Assembly (NCBI RefSeq): GCF_900637865.1
Contig: NZ_LR134433.1
Location: 186,001 to 250,000, forward strand
Direction of reading: 5' to 3'
DNA from: Legionella adelaidensis
GTDB taxonomy: Bacteria; Pseudomonadota; Gammaproteobacteria; Legionellales; Legionellaceae
DNA length: 64,000 bases
The notes beneath the pieces are model-generated. The model had not been told where the DNA came from and did no database searches. It saw only the letters and a program-made list of their open reading frames with translations. This document shows positions 8,428-17,834 of the stretch, piece after piece (position 1 is the stretch's first letter; each line of letters opens with the position of its first letter). The position numbers and the translations under genes were made by a program.

Positions 8428-9288
8428 CTATACCACAATTGGGTTATTTTTCAAAATTTCAAGAAGCTTGTCTTGCGTGTTTTTCTCCAAATGGGTAAGG
8501 GGTAAGGTAGCGATAGCCAAGGCTTTATACAGATCTTCCACTGTATGTTTATTAAGTGTTTGTAAGTGTTTAGTAATCGTTTGAATATCTCCTCGTTGCA
8601 AAGGTCCGGTGAGTGCGGAGCTACAATCTGTATTATTAATAATATTTCTTAAGCTACTAGCCATTAAATTCTCAGTTATCTGCTTTGCTGCCTGCGTATC
8701 CATCCCGGCATCTTCATATAAATTTACCGCCCAATAAGCCAAGGTAACTAAATAATTGGACGCAATAACTGAAGCGGCATGATAACTCGCTTTTTTCTCT
8801 GGATTTACAGAGAAAATAATAGCACCCATCTGCGTAACAAGTCTTTTTAAATAATCTACCCCTTTGCTATCTCCCTCAACAGAGAAAAATACTCCATTAA
8901 ACATAGCTTGGGTACAAGTAGTAGTAATTGCCTTTTGCGGATGCAAACTGGCAACTAAAGCTCCTTGCGTTTTTAAAGGGTTAAGAATTTGTGAACTTAA
9001 CACGCCACTGCAATGAACTACCAGCGTATTAGTCAACTGAATAGTCGATGCTTGAATGTCTGCGACGATATTTTCTATTACATCATCAGGCGTTGTGATA
9101 AACAAAAGATCCGCAGGGGGCAAATCGTTCAATGAGGAACATGCGGTACCTGCCCCAATCATTTTCGCAGCGCACACGGCTGTATGTATGTGTTTATTAT
9201 AAATACCTCCTATGCTTAAACCACAATTTACTAAAGCAAGTGCTAAGTTTTTTCCTAAACGGCCGCAACCAATTATATTAAATTTCAT
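8428..9288 (-). CDS. Rossmann-like / DUF2520 NAD(P)-binding protein
   Basis: 286 residues. An N-terminal Rossmann motif IIGCGRLGKNLALAL binds NAD(P) in the family. A central HCSGVLSSQIL and LVASLHPQKAI match the DUF2520 group, which resembles pyrroline-5-carboxylate reductase and related dehydrogenases; the C-terminal half is all-helical. The substrate is unknown. The ATG overlaps the stop of the upstream spermidine-synthase-like gene (ATGA), so the two are probably co-translated. Confidence 0.8.
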   Translation of the reverse strand: MKFNIIGCGRLGKNLALALVNCGLSIGGIYNKHIHTAVCAAKMIGAGTACSSLNDLPPADLLFITTPDDVIENIVADIQASTIQLTNTLVVHCSGVLSSQILNPLKTQGALVASLHPQKAITTTCTQAMFNGVFFSVEGDSKGVDYLKRLVTQMGAIIFSVNPEKKASYHAASVIASNYLVTLAYWAVNLYEDAGMDTQAAKQITENLMASSLRNIINNTDCSSALTGPLQRGDIQTITKHLQTLNKHTVEDLYKALAIATLPLTHLEKNTQDKLLEILKNNPIVV

Positions 9289-10649
9289 TTCTGATTCAGT
9301 TTAAAAAAATCTAAAGTGGAACGATTTAAATCATCGCTATAAATTGACTGATTATCTCTTTTTTTAGGACAAACAAAAATAATATTTGCCAACGCATGAT
9401 CCCATTTTAAGGGTATAACAGCACAAAAACGAAATACACTGTGAATGGTATTAAAAAGTACTTGAGAAAATTCGTCCGTAAATAAAGGATTAGAAATAAT
9501 ATTAAAAATAGCTAAACCATTGTTATTTAAACGGGTAGATATTGATTGAAAATATTCCCGAGTGACTAATGCCGGCGGAATCATATTTTGATTGCTATAC
9601 ACATCAGAAACAATTACATCATACAAACTATTCTCTTTTAATAAAAAACTACGCGCATCTTCTCCTTTAAATTTTCCCTTAACAGGTTCATTTAAAAAAT
9701 CTTTTTCTACAATGTCTTTTATGGCAGGGTCTATATCAATGTAAGTAATATCATTGTTATTTGTACCGGCTGCAGATAGAGTAAATCCGCCAGCCCCAAT
9801 AATTAAAATTTTTTTATTCTGTAATTTAAGTTGTTCAAATAAAAGCGAACGAATAAAAGCAGCATAGGGGAATATTTTTTTATCAGGAGTAATCAAAGAG
9901 CTGTAGGAATCATTTATTAGCAATATTTTACTAAAATCATCTTGCTCCAATATGCGGTAATTGGCGTAATTATTTGTTTTTTTAAATTGTCCATGCTCTA
10001 TGACTACATTTAGAAAAGCAATAAACAATAAGCACATAACCAAAATCATCAATCGCAAGAAGGAAACTTCACCATCTTTTTGTTGAATATATGCAATTAA
10101 AATAAATAATAAGCAGCAATTTATAAGAACGGTCCAAGCCACCCCCAACCATTGAAATAGTACTAAAGAAGTCAGTAGCGCACCTAAAAATGAACCTATG
10201 GTGCTTAGAAAAAGTGCTCGTCCACTGATACTCGAAATGCGCAATGATTGGCTAAATAAATTGGTAACTAACGGCACTGTTTGTCCTAGCCAGTAGACAA
10301 TAGGGGAAAGTATTAGCATTAAAAATAGAAATAAACTCAGCAGGATAGGAAATTTTAAAAAATAAACAGAACCATAAAAAAAGAACGAGATGAAAAAATA
10401 ACTCAAGCCAATCCCTATCCAGAGTAGACTTAAAATAAAGTTTTGGTTTAATTTCTTAAAAAAGTCTTTCTGAAACGTACCACCTCGCCAATAGCCTATA
10501 GCTAAAAACAGTAAAAATATGCCAATAATAATACTGGTAATGACTACACTACTCCCATAAAAAGGAATTAATTGGCGAATGGTAAGAATTTCCACCGAAA
10601 TAGTGATAAAACCTTCAACAAGCAGGATAGTAAATATAAAATTTAGCAT
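9285..10649 (-). CDS. Membrane-fused spermidine-synthase-like protein
   Basis: 454 residues. Residues 1-215 carry about seven hydrophobic segments. The C-terminal half is a class I SAM-binding, spermidine-synthase-like domain: ILIIGAGGFTLSAAG (motif I), ITYIDIDPAI (acidic end of strand 2), GEDARSFL and YDVIVSDVYSNQ. True spermidine synthases have no membrane domain; fusions like this are common in bacteria and usually of unknown substrate, so polyamine synthesis should not be assumed. It is the first gene of a two-gene unit with the DUF2520 gene. Confidence 0.8.
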   Translation of the reverse strand: MLNFIFTILLVEGFITISVEILTIRQLIPFYGSSVVITSIIIGIFLLFLAIGYWRGGTFQKDFFKKLNQNFILSLLWIGIGLSYFFISFFFYGSVYFLKFPILLSLFLFLMLILSPIVYWLGQTVPLVTNLFSQSLRISSISGRALFLSTIGSFLGALLTSLVLFQWLGVAWTVLINCCLLFILIAYIQQKDGEVSFLRLMILVMCLLFIAFLNVVIEHGQFKKTNNYANYRILEQDDFSKILLINDSYSSLITPDKKIFPYAAFIRSLLFEQLKLQNKKILIIGAGGFTLSAAGTNNNDITYIDIDPAIKDIVEKDFLNEPVKGKFKGEDARSFLLKENSLYDVIVSDVYSNQNMIPPALVTREYFQSISTRLNNNGLAIFNIISNPLFTDEFSQVLFNTIHSVFRFCAVIPLKWDHALANIIFVCPKKRDNQSIYSDDLNRSTLDFFKLNQK

Positions 10650-10714
10650 TTTTCTGTATTGTTTTTTTTCTATCTTTATAGCACGATGAAAGAGGGATAA
10701 ACAGGAGCAATACT

Positions 10715-12361
10715 ATGAAAAGGATGATTTCATTGGTGGCTTTTGGCGCTGTAATTAATGCGAATGCAGCAACTCAACAACTTTTATGGGGAGAAACCAC
10801 AAAAGAAGGTTTAGCAAGTTTTACCGGATTTTCCAACCCGCAAAATGCTTTAATTACCAATCAATCACAACCCGACTATCAATTGAAACGTTTAAAACCC
10901 TCCGGTTCACCACACACTCGCTATCAGCAAATGTACAAAATGATACCCATATGGGGCCATGAAATAATTGTGCATTCTAATAAAAACAAATCATTAGTTA
11001 CTGGCATGATGATTAAAGAAATAGAGCAAGATATACCAATACTTAATGCGCAATTTACCGCCGCGGCAATTGAAGAAAAACTTAGTAAAAAAATTACCGA
11101 CCGCATAAAATTTAAAAAAACAGAAAAAATTATCTTTCTGGATCCTAAAAAGAAAGCACACTTGGCCTATCATGTTGTTTTTTACACAAATGGAACAGGC
11201 TTTCATATACATTCACCTAACTATATCGTCGATGCCCAATCGGGAGCCATTTTAAAAGAGTGGGACAATATGCATAGCGAGAATATAGGGCAAGGTATGG
11301 GGGGAAACTCTTTTCCTTTACCATACCGCTCTGGAGTCTTTCAACATGGCAATGCTTTTCCGGGGTTTCCATCCTTGGGAAAATTTGATGTACAAGTTGT
11401 TAACGGGTTTTGCCTGGTGGAAAATGAGACGTTTCGCACAATTAATTTAAAAAACACCCACCTGGGATATGATGCTTTCCCTGTCACCACTTTAGACGAG
11501 AGAGAAAAAAAACTCGATGTTTTTTCTTACCCTTGTGATGCCCTGAGCCAATATATTAATTTTAGCGATGGGTTGTCAGGCCCTATTAACTATTCCTATT
11601 CGCCAATTAATGACACCATGTATTTTGCGCAAAAAACCATAGAAATGTATCAAGCGGTTTACCACCAAGAAAAACCTTTGGGAGATGACTTGCCTTTGCG
11701 GGCATATACGCATTTGGGCGGGATGGATAATGCGTTCTCCATTCCGACAATATATGTCGGCAACCATATTTACTCGCACCAGCAAATTGTTATTGGTAAT
11801 GGCGATCAATTTTTAACAGCACCTGCGCAAACGGTGGTCGGCCATGAGCTCTCTCATAATTTTACCGAGTTGAATTCTCGACTGATCTACGATGGTCAAT
11901 CTGGCGGTATCAATGAAGCTTTTTCAGACATGGCGGCTATCGCATTGCAAGATTATCTTCGCCAAGAATATCCTTGGTATTGGGATGGGGAAGATTGGAG
12001 CCTTGGCAGGGAAGCCGTAATCGGAGGTTCTCCATTGCGATTTATGGATGAGCCTAGTAAAGATGGACACTCTATAAGCCATGCTGATGATTATCATGAT
12101 GAGCTGAACGTACATTTTAGTAGCGGGGTATTTAATAAAGCTTTTTATTTATTAGCCCATAAACCCGACTGGTCTATTCAAAAAGCGTTTCAAGTCATGG
12201 TAGACGCAAACAAAAACTATTGGGCTCCTTTAGCCTACTATGACTTTGCGGCATGCGGGGTTATTCAAGCCACCTACGATAGAGAGTGGGATGCCGAAGC
12301 GGTTATAGCGGCATTTGATGAAGTGGGGGTGCACTGTCCTATTCATCATTTTCCGACATAG
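10715..12361 (+). CDS. Secreted M4 (thermolysin-type) zinc metalloprotease, ProA/Msp-like
   Basis: 548 residues with a signal peptide (MKRMISLVAFGAVINANA), an FTP/PepSY-type propeptide (about 20-200) and a catalytic domain. The zinc motif is HELSH (377-381) with the third ligand E401 in GGINEAFSD, exactly 20 residues after the second His as in thermolysin. The catalytic His lies in NVHFSSG near the C terminus. Legionella ProA/Msp is a type II-secreted protease of this family and size; whether this is its ortholog or a paralog cannot be decided here. An AGGAG lies 8 bases before the ATG. Conserved cysteines in the mature part suggest disulfides. Confidence 0.9.
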   Translation: MKRMISLVAFGAVINANAATQQLLWGETTKEGLASFTGFSNPQNALITNQSQPDYQLKRLKPSGSPHTRYQQMYKMIPIWGHEIIVHSNKNKSLVTGMMIKEIEQDIPILNAQFTAAAIEEKLSKKITDRIKFKKTEKIIFLDPKKKAHLAYHVVFYTNGTGFHIHSPNYIVDAQSGAILKEWDNMHSENIGQGMGGNSFPLPYRSGVFQHGNAFPGFPSLGKFDVQVVNGFCLVENETFRTINLKNTHLGYDAFPVTTLDEREKKLDVFSYPCDALSQYINFSDGLSGPINYSYSPINDTMYFAQKTIEMYQAVYHQEKPLGDDLPLRAYTHLGGMDNAFSIPTIYVGNHIYSHQQIVIGNGDQFLTAPAQTVVGHELSHNFTELNSRLIYDGQSGGINEAFSDMAAIALQDYLRQEYPWYWDGEDWSLGREAVIGGSPLRFMDEPSKDGHSISHADDYHDELNVHFSSGVFNKAFYLLAHKPDWSIQKAFQVMVDANKNYWAPLAYYDFAACGVIQATYDREWDAEAVIAAFDEVGVHCPIHHFPT

Positions 12362-12400
12362 TGTATAATATCCAAAATTTAACTTAATTGACTAAAATGT

Positions 12401-12423
12401 AGATGGGTCTTTGTGGCCCATCT
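12401..12423. terminator. Hairpin after the metalloprotease gene
   Basis: AGATGGGTC (12401-12409), a 5-base loop, and GGCCCATCT (12415-12423) form a nine-pair stem with one G-U. No U-run follows, so intrinsic termination is uncertain. A TTG codon in the loop region would be an in-frame start for the next gene but is unlikely to be used. Confidence 0.45.
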
Positions 12424-12443
12424 ATGTTAGGCATGGTATTTCA

Positions 12444-13679
12444 TTGAAACGTTCAGCTTTATTAATTGTCCTCTCTATGGTCTTCCTGGAGTGGTTAGAT
12501 TTCACTCTCTATTTGTACTTAGCCAAATCTATTTTCGCTAAAGAATTCTTTCCCAACTCAGCGTATAGTCTCACTTTAACTTTTGCTCTATTTGCCGCCG
12601 CTTATTTAGCGCGACCTCTGGGAGGTTGGCTGTTTGGTAGCGAAGCTGACAAAAATGGCCGGCGTAAACCTTTGGTGTTTTCCTCGGCGCTAATGGGCTT
12701 GGCAACTATCGGGATTAGTTTATTACCAGGCTATAACGTTCTTGGAATTTACAGCACATGGATTTTACTCTTTTTACGGCTAATACAAGGACTTGCTTTA
12801 GGAGGCGAAATTAATACTTCGGGCATGTTTATGGTCGAACATCATACCCAAAAACCTTTGTGGGCTGGAAGTTTGGTAGCTGTAAGCGGCGCTTTGGGAA
12901 TGTTCCTGGGCGGTACCATAGCGGCCTTATTACAATCTTCTTCTATATCTATTCTTTGGCGCTTGGTTTTTGCACTGGTTGGAATTATTTCTTTATACGT
13001 TTGTCGTTTGCGTAAAAAATTGAAAGAATCCCCCGAATTTTTACAAGCACAGTCTCACAAATCCACAATTCCCTGGACTAAATATTGGCCTGGTTTAATC
13101 AATATTGCTATCACCGGCGCTTTCGTTAGTGTTTCTGTTTATATTTGTAATATATTTTGGGTATCTTTTGCTATTGATCAAAAACTATGGAGCAGCGTGC
13201 AATGCTCTTGGGCCGGCTCACTGGCTCAATGTGGTTCAGCCATTTTAGCCTTGTTTTTTGCATTTTTTACTTCCCCCACAAAATGCAAAAAACTATTCCA
13301 AGGAGGAATGATCATTATTTCTCTTGCGGCCCCTGCTTTATTCTATTTCACTGCCATACAATCAACAATTGGAGTCATTTTTTCGTTGGGAGGCTATGTA
13401 CTTTGCAATAGTTTAATTTGCTCTTCCTTGTTCTACTTCCTGTACTTACAATTACCTGCTCAATACCGCTGTCGAGGCGTTTCTACTATTTATGCTTTAT
13501 CTGCTACTTTGGGCGCAATCCTATTACCCATATGCCAACAAATAGCCTCTACCAAATCATTTTTTTGGCTACCTGCTGGTTTTGTTTCGTTGGTTGCTAT
13601 AATCTCCTGGGTGGTAGTGCAAATCAATAAACAGCAACCCGAGAAGTTTGAACATTCCGCGCTCGCGCAATTTAATTAA
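12444..13679 (+). CDS. MFS transporter, metabolite:H+ symporter (ProP-like) type
   Basis: About 411 residues with 12 hydrophobic segments. The N-terminal [14 protein letters not shown] matches the MHS-subfamily FxEWYDFxxY motif, and [20 protein letters not shown] with KNGRRKPL is the loop 2-3 MFS signature; [12 protein letters not shown] is the segment-4 motif. The substrate is unknown (the subfamily carries organic acids, proline or betaine). No ATG is available before the first membrane segment. I choose the TTG at 12444 ([10 protein letters not shown]), which has an AGG about 12 bases upstream; an in-frame TTG at 12411 lies within a hairpin. The start is uncertain. Confidence 0.8.
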   Translation: MKRSALLIVLSMVFLEWLDFTLYLYLAKSIFAKEFFPNSAYSLTLTFALFAAAYLARPLGGWLFGSEADKNGRRKPLVFSSALMGLATIGISLLPGYNVLGIYSTWILLFLRLIQGLALGGEINTSGMFMVEHHTQKPLWAGSLVAVSGALGMFLGGTIAALLQSSSISILWRLVFALVGIISLYVCRLRKKLKESPEFLQAQSHKSTIPWTKYWPGLINIAITGAFVSVSVYICNIFWVSFAIDQKLWSSVQCSWAGSLAQCGSAILALFFAFFTSPTKCKKLFQGGMIIISLAAPALFYFTAIQSTIGVIFSLGGYVLCNSLICSSLFYFLYLQLPAQYRCRGVSTIYALSATLGAILLPICQQIASTKSFFWLPAGFVSLVAIISWVVVQINKQQPEKFEHSALAQFN

Positions 13680-13692
13680 TGGATTAACTTTC

Positions 13693-14538
13693 ATGGTTTT
13701 GGATTATCTTAAAACATTCCCACAATTTATTCTGCCTAAGCATGGGTTAACTTCGTTAGCCGGAGTACTAGCTAATGTAAAAAACCCGGCGGTCAAGAAT
13801 CATTTAATTAAAAATTTTATAAAAAAATACAAGGTCAACATGCACGAAGCCTTGCAAGAAGATCCGACACAATATGCATGCTTTAATGATTTTTTTATAC
13901 GCCGTCTTAAACCAGAAGCAAGACCCATTGCAAAAGCAGACATTATTTCTCCCGTTGATGGTTTTGTAAGCGAAATTGGAAGAATTGATACGGGACGTGT
14001 CCTACAAGCCAAGAAAAAATTTTATTCCGTAAAACAACTTTTGGCTTTTGATCCGAAAAGCCAATTATTCGAACATGGTTTATTTGCCACCCTCTACTTA
14101 TCACCAAAAGACTACCATCGTGTCCACATGCCTGTAGACGCAACCGTAGAGAAAATGATTTACGTACCAGGTAAGCTTTTTTCCGTACAACCAACCACTG
14201 CACGGGTTATTCCTCATTTATTCGCACGTAACGAGCGTCTGGTCGTTTTTTTTGATACGCAAGCAGGTCCTATGGTTATGGTATTAGTAGGCGCCACGAT
14301 TGTAGGTGGTATTGGTACAAGCTGGCATGGAGACCTGGTGCGCGGCCCTCACATAGCGCATTTTGAGTATGCGGAGCCTATTCATTTGGAAAAAGGCGAT
14401 GAAATGGGATATTTCAAATTGGGATCTACCGTAATATTACTCTTTGCCGATGGGGAAAACATAAAATGGGCCCCCCATTTTAAAGCCGGTGACCCTATTC
14501 ATTTTGGAGAAAAGTTAGGAAATAAAGTTAAAAACTAA
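13693..14538 (+). CDS. psd: Phosphatidylserine decarboxylase proenzyme
   Basis: 281 residues from the ATG at 13693, 13 bases after the transporter stop. Psd converts phosphatidylserine to phosphatidylethanolamine at the inner membrane. It is made as a proenzyme that self-cleaves in an LGST motif, seen here in [11 protein letters not shown] with Ser245 as the future pyruvoyl residue. Other family landmarks present are [23 protein letters not shown] and [13 protein letters not shown] with its catalytic His. The length is close to the E. coli enzyme without its C-terminal extension. An earlier in-frame start at 13648 would overlap the previous gene. Confidence 0.95.
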   Translation: MVLDYLKTFPQFILPKHGLTSLAGVLANVKNPAVKNHLIKNFIKKYKVNMHEALQEDPTQYACFNDFFIRRLKPEARPIAKADIISPVDGFVSEIGRIDTGRVLQAKKKFYSVKQLLAFDPKSQLFEHGLFATLYLSPKDYHRVHMPVDATVEKMIYVPGKLFSVQPTTARVIPHLFARNERLVVFFDTQAGPMVMVLVGATIVGGIGTSWHGDLVRGPHIAHFEYAEPIHLEKGDEMGYFKLGSTVILLFADGENIKWAPHFKAGDPIHFGEKLGNKVKN

Positions 14539-14613
14539 CCTTGATAAAACCTGTTGCCACTAACTTAATTTAGCAAGATAATGAATAAAGCAAATCTAAC
14601 AAGGAGTGGATAA

Positions 14614-14865
14614 GTGACTGAGTATATTTATAGGGGATTTAAAATTTCTTATCGTATACAAGAAATTACTGGCGAAAAAAATATCTACAAAGCAGACGGC
14701 TCCGTAATTTACCTCCTCAATAAACCCAAAACTTTCTCTCCCGTTAAATTTCACACCGAATACGAAACCCATACCGGGGCCGAACACGAAATTAAAAAAC
14801 TACTGGAAAATTACGTGGATTTTGAGCTGAAAAGTTTTTATCAAATGCAAAGCGAGAAAGTTTAA
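14614..14865 (+). CDS. Small conserved-looking protein of unknown function
   Basis: 83 residues beginning at a GTG with a good AAGGAG eight bases upstream. It is soluble, mixed charge, with no membrane segment and no motif I recognise; a helical C-terminal half (AEHEIKKLLENYVDFELKS) is likely. Its stop lies three bases from the 3' end of the convergent tRNA-Leu gene. Confidence 0.6.
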   Translation: MTEYIYRGFKISYRIQEITGEKNIYKADGSVIYLLNKPKTFSPVKFHTEYETHTGAEHEIKKLLENYVDFELKSFYQMQSEKV

Positions 14866-14868
14866 ATG

Positions 14869-14952
14869 TACCGAGAAGAGGACTCGAACCTCCACGGGGT
14901 TGCCCCCACTAGCACCTGAAGCTAGCGTGTCTACCAATTCCACCACCTCGGC
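14869..14952 (-). tRNA. tRNA-Leu (anticodon CAG)
   Basis: The minus strand reads as a class II tRNA. The acceptor stem GCCGAGG pairs with TCTCGGT, the D-arm contains GGTGGAATTGGTAGACAC, and the anticodon stem-loop is CTAGC-TTCAGGT-GCTAG with anticodon CAG. There is a long variable arm (GTGGGGGCAACCCCGT) and a T-arm GGAGGTTCGAGTCCTCT. It ends at A73; CCA is not encoded (the next bases are CAT). It reads CUG leucine codons. Confidence 0.95.
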
Positions 14953-15059
14953 ATGGTCGCTAAAAGTACTGAAGAATAGGATTGATGTCAATCCCATTAG
15001 TTTGACTCATTGGTTTTACTTTGACAGTATAGAAGATTCGCCGCTGTTTATACCATTTA

Positions 15060-15866
15060 ATGAAAACTGAAATTAAAAACCCCGATCAGAAATTTTTAAA
15101 AAAAATTGAAAAAATGATTGATAAGGTAATCGCTTATATTCCTCGTAAAGTACCGACTGTGCAAGTAATCAAAGAGGCGCGAATAATTGCTCATCGAGGA
15201 GCGCACGATAAACGTTTTGGCATTGAAGAAAATACGTATGCGGCATTTAAACGGGCGCTCGATTTGGGCTGCTGGGGAATTGAGTTAGATATTCATGCTT
15301 GCGCGGACAAGGTGTTGGTTGTAAATCATGATCCCGATTTAAAAAGAATTTGGAAAAAAAATTTAAGCATCCGCGATAGTCATTTTCAAACCCTACGCAC
15401 GCATTGCCCTAATTTACCCACTCTGGAAGAAATTGTTCAGAATTTTGGTAAAAAAATACATTTATTCATTGAGTTAAAATCCCCTTTTTCAGCGTTTGAA
15501 TCCCTTAAAAAAGTGTTGAGCTCCTTAAAACCTTGTGAGGATTATCATTTAATTACTTTAGACAATCATATTCTTCCTTACTTGAATGACTTCCCTAAAG
15601 AAAGTCTTTTATTAGTACCAGTGCATGACAACGTCAGCGAATATACGAAGATTTCTATTGAGAAAGGTTATGGTGGGGTGCTTGGGCATTACTTGCTTCT
15701 AAGAGATAAGCACGTGCAAGCATTAAGCGCAGCACATCAAATTGCAGGAGTAGGATTTGTTGATTCAAAGAATAACTTATTGCGAGAGTTAAATCGCGGG
15801 ATAAAGTATTTATTTAGTAATAATGTTGAAGAGGTTACGGACTATGTTAAAAAATTTAAACAATAG
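15060..15866 (+). CDS. Glycerophosphodiester phosphodiesterase family protein
   Basis: 268 residues. The GDPD core begins at about residue 41 with RIIAHRGAHD, continues with EENTYAAFKRALDLG and GIELDIHACADKVLVVNHDP. These contain the catalytic His, the metal-binding Glu-x-Asp and the second His of the family. The enzyme family hydrolyses glycerophosphodiesters to glycerol-3-phosphate and an alcohol. There is no signal peptide, so it is predicted cytosolic or a translocated substrate; neither can be shown. The ribosome binding site before the ATG at 15060 is weak. Confidence 0.85.
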   Translation: MKTEIKNPDQKFLKKIEKMIDKVIAYIPRKVPTVQVIKEARIIAHRGAHDKRFGIEENTYAAFKRALDLGCWGIELDIHACADKVLVVNHDPDLKRIWKKNLSIRDSHFQTLRTHCPNLPTLEEIVQNFGKKIHLFIELKSPFSAFESLKKVLSSLKPCEDYHLITLDNHILPYLNDFPKESLLLVPVHDNVSEYTKISIEKGYGGVLGHYLLLRDKHVQALSAAHQIAGVGFVDSKNNLLRELNRGIKYLFSNNVEEVTDYVKKFKQ

Positions 15867-15992
15867 CTGATATTAGCCGTGGGTAATACGAAAAATTCAT
15901 ATCCGATATTTACTAGCATTACCTCACTACATAGTTACAAACCAATTCAGAATTAGTTCTATTTCAAAATAGTTTAAAGTGTAGAAAAAAAA

Positions 15993-16007
15993 TCTCTATT
16001 ATAGAGA
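15993..16007. promoter_or_regulatory. Short palindrome TCTCTA-TTA-TAGAGA
   Basis: A perfect six-base inverted repeat with a three-base centre, 62 bases upstream of the next start codon. It could be an operator for the small secreted protein that follows, but no regulator is known. Confidence 0.3.
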
Positions 16008-16068
16008 AATAAAAATTTTAATGACCATAATGTATACTTTATTTACAACAATATTAAAGGACTAATTA

Positions 16069-16395
16069 ATGCGTACTCTATATTTTTTATTGTTTTCTTT
16101 CTGCCTTCCTTCAATTGCTTTTTCTGAATATGGGTTTGACAAACTTAGGTGCCAAGGCAAGCTTATAGAAAGAGGTATGAGCCTTTATGAAGTAAAAAAA
16201 TTGTGTGGAGAGCCTCTTTTCGAAAAAGAAGATAAAAATGATTATAGAACCTTTGTTTATATGACGTACAAAAATGGACCTTCTTCTCATTATTATCTTC
16301 TGTTTAGGAATGATTCATTAGAGGCTTCTAGAGCTGAAATGAATCAACATGGTGAATATATATGGCAAAATCCTAATACTATTAGAAATAGATAA
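16069..16395 (+). CDS. DUF2845-like small secreted protein
   Basis: 108 residues. A signal peptide (MRTLYFLLFSFCLPSIAFS) is followed by FDKLRCQGKLIERGMSLYEVKKLCGEP, the pattern of DUF2845-type periplasmic proteins, with two cysteines that could pair. AAAGGA lies before the ATG. The function is unknown. It is a single gene with its own upstream region of about 200 bases. Confidence 0.7.
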   Translation: MRTLYFLLFSFCLPSIAFSEYGFDKLRCQGKLIERGMSLYEVKKLCGEPLFEKEDKNDYRTFVYMTYKNGPSSHYYLLFRNDSLEASRAEMNQHGEYIWQNPNTIRNR

Positions 16396-16475
16396 CCGCG
16401 CAAAGCACTGAGAGATATAGGATTGAGAAGCTACAATACTTTAAAATAAACACAACAGATAGCGCATTATGGCTT

Positions 16476-16844
16476 TTAATTACTTTTAAAATACTCCAGG
16501 ATGTGTTTATCTGGGGTTAGTAATTGAAAATTATTAGCCATAGCCTGTGCTACCAGCAAACGATCAAATGGATCATTATGATGAAGAGGGAGCTTCTCTA
16601 GTTTTTGTATGTGGTGTAATTCTAACTGCAGCCAACTAAAGCCCGATTTTTCAACTAATTCAATAAAATTATCAGGTATTGTTATTTTATTTAATGTTTT
16701 TTTTACAACAATTTCCCAATAGCTGACTATGCTAACAAATATCGAATTCTGAATATCTTGAATAGGAGAAATAAATTCCTTTAGCCGTTTTTCATCACCC
16801 GTTAGTGCCCATAGTAAAACGCAAGTATCTAAAAGATATTTCAT
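16476..16844 (-). CDS. PIN-domain toxin (VapC-like)
   Basis: 122 residues. The PIN-domain acidic residues are visible: D6 in MKYLLDTCVLLWAL, the central Glu in SYWEIVVKK, and the Asp residues of HHNDPFDRLLVAQA. PIN toxins of this group are Mg-dependent RNases. The start overlaps the stop of the antitoxin gene (ATGA), the usual antitoxin-first order. It appears intact. Confidence 0.87.
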   Translation of the reverse strand: MKYLLDTCVLLWALTGDEKRLKEFISPIQDIQNSIFVSIVSYWEIVVKKTLNKITIPDNFIELVEKSGFSWLQLELHHIQKLEKLPLHHNDPFDRLLVAQAMANNFQLLTPDKHILEYFKSN

Positions 16845-17068
16845 GAAAAATAGTCCATAAACTCATCAGGCAAACTTTCAAAATCTTCCGCTATAGTGAT
16901 CTGACCTTTTCCTAATCCTAATTGTCTCTTTTTGGGAGTTTCATATTTGACAAGTTTTGCGATGGGTTTGCCATGTTTGCAAATGATAATCTCTTCCTCA
17001 TCTGAAGCTATTTTTTCCAAGTATTGAGAAAGGTGGGTTTTAGCATCATATATATTTATAAATTGCAT
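16841..17068 (-). CDS. Phd/YefM-type antitoxin of the PIN toxin
   Basis: 75 residues. The N-terminal part INIYDAKTHLSQYLEKI followed by EEIIICKHGKPIAKLV is the Phd/YefM DNA-binding fold. The C-terminal tail (LPDEFMDYF) would be the toxin-neutralising segment. It is the first gene of a two-gene operon and probably represses it; no clear operator was identified. Confidence 0.87.
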   Translation of the reverse strand: MQFINIYDAKTHLSQYLEKIASDEEEIIICKHGKPIAKLVKYETPKKRQLGLGKGQITIAEDFESLPDEFMDYFS

Positions 17069-17122
17069 ATCTGATCCATATAAAAATTCATAAATATAGT
17101 CTAGTCTAACTTAACCAAATTT

Positions 17123-17602
17123 TCAAGACCAATTAAATACCGATGAGATAATCCAGAATTTGGTGAACCCATAAGGTACCATGCAAATCTTCTTCAAATG
17201 GTTACAAATAATGCCAAACCCCAGGATGTTAATCGTGGTCAAATTACACTCGGATTTATCTGAAAAACAGTTAGAGACTTGTTTAAATAATTGCAACCAT
17301 ATAATTACAATTAACAGGTGGAAACCGTTGACGTGGGGACTTATGAAATTCCTGCGGTTATTCAGCATTTCCATTCCTCTAACCCTTTTGATGCTTACTT
17401 ACTATTGAGCTTGTTATTAAAAAGTAAAACAGACCATTATGCGTTTATATGGGAGCATGTTAAAGAATGCTTTATTAAATTTACTTTAGAGGGTGTGCTT
17501 TTTGGAAATGGGATTATTTCTGCTCCTAGTATGGATATTTTGCGAGAACGGGTTCAGAATGCGGAGAGAGTGCAAGAGGCAATTAATGCGGTTGATTATT
17601 AA
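17123..17602 (+). pseudogene. Degraded gene, several frames and stops
   Basis: The last part (17318-17602) is open and reads as a plausible protein end: ETVDVGTYEIPAVIQHFHSS, then FDAYLLLSLLLKSKTDHYAF and a helical ERVQNAERVQEAINAVDY tail. Upstream in the same frame, coding-like stretches (NLLQMVTNNAKPQDVNRGQI) are broken by TGA and two TAA codons. Another frame gives DEIIQNLVNP before a stop. I read this as the decayed remains of one gene; the family is not recognised. The left boundary is approximate. Confidence 0.4.
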
Positions 17603-17631
17603 TTCGACTTAAAAGTAAAAAATAGTAACAA

Positions 17632-17722
17632 GCTACGTAGCCTTAATGAGGCGTTTTGCGCCGTAATCAAGGTTTAGTGCAGAGAGAGAAACCCTTGATT
17701 ACGTTTCACTTCATCAAGGCTA
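17632..17722. repeat. Nested inverted repeats between convergent genes
   Basis: TAGCCTTAATGA (17638-17649) faces TCATCAAGGCTA (17711-17722) with one mismatch. Inside it, GTAATCAAGGTTT (17663-17675) faces AAACCCTTGATTAC (17689-17702) with one bulge. The 10-base palindrome GCTACGTAGC overlaps the left end. Together they could fold into one long hairpin in the gap between the pseudogene and the 3' end of fumC. It may be a bidirectional terminator or a small palindromic repeat element. Confidence 0.55.
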
Positions 17723-17834
17723 CTGTTCTGATAGGTTCATTTCCCACGATCTCGCGGTATTGCCCAAGGTTGGACAATACCCTTCCGGCGCCAGCAAAAT
17801 TGAGCCAATCCAACCAGCTTTCCCTCAATTTCCA

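Noticed and set aside
9285..10649. Polyamine synthesis gene speE
   Set aside because: The protein has a large membrane domain and only the SAM-binding core of the family, so a substrate cannot be assigned.
12411..12443. TTG start at 12411 for the MFS transporter
   Set aside because: It lies inside a terminator-like hairpin and adds a polar segment before the first membrane helix; the TTG at 12444 fits the family better.
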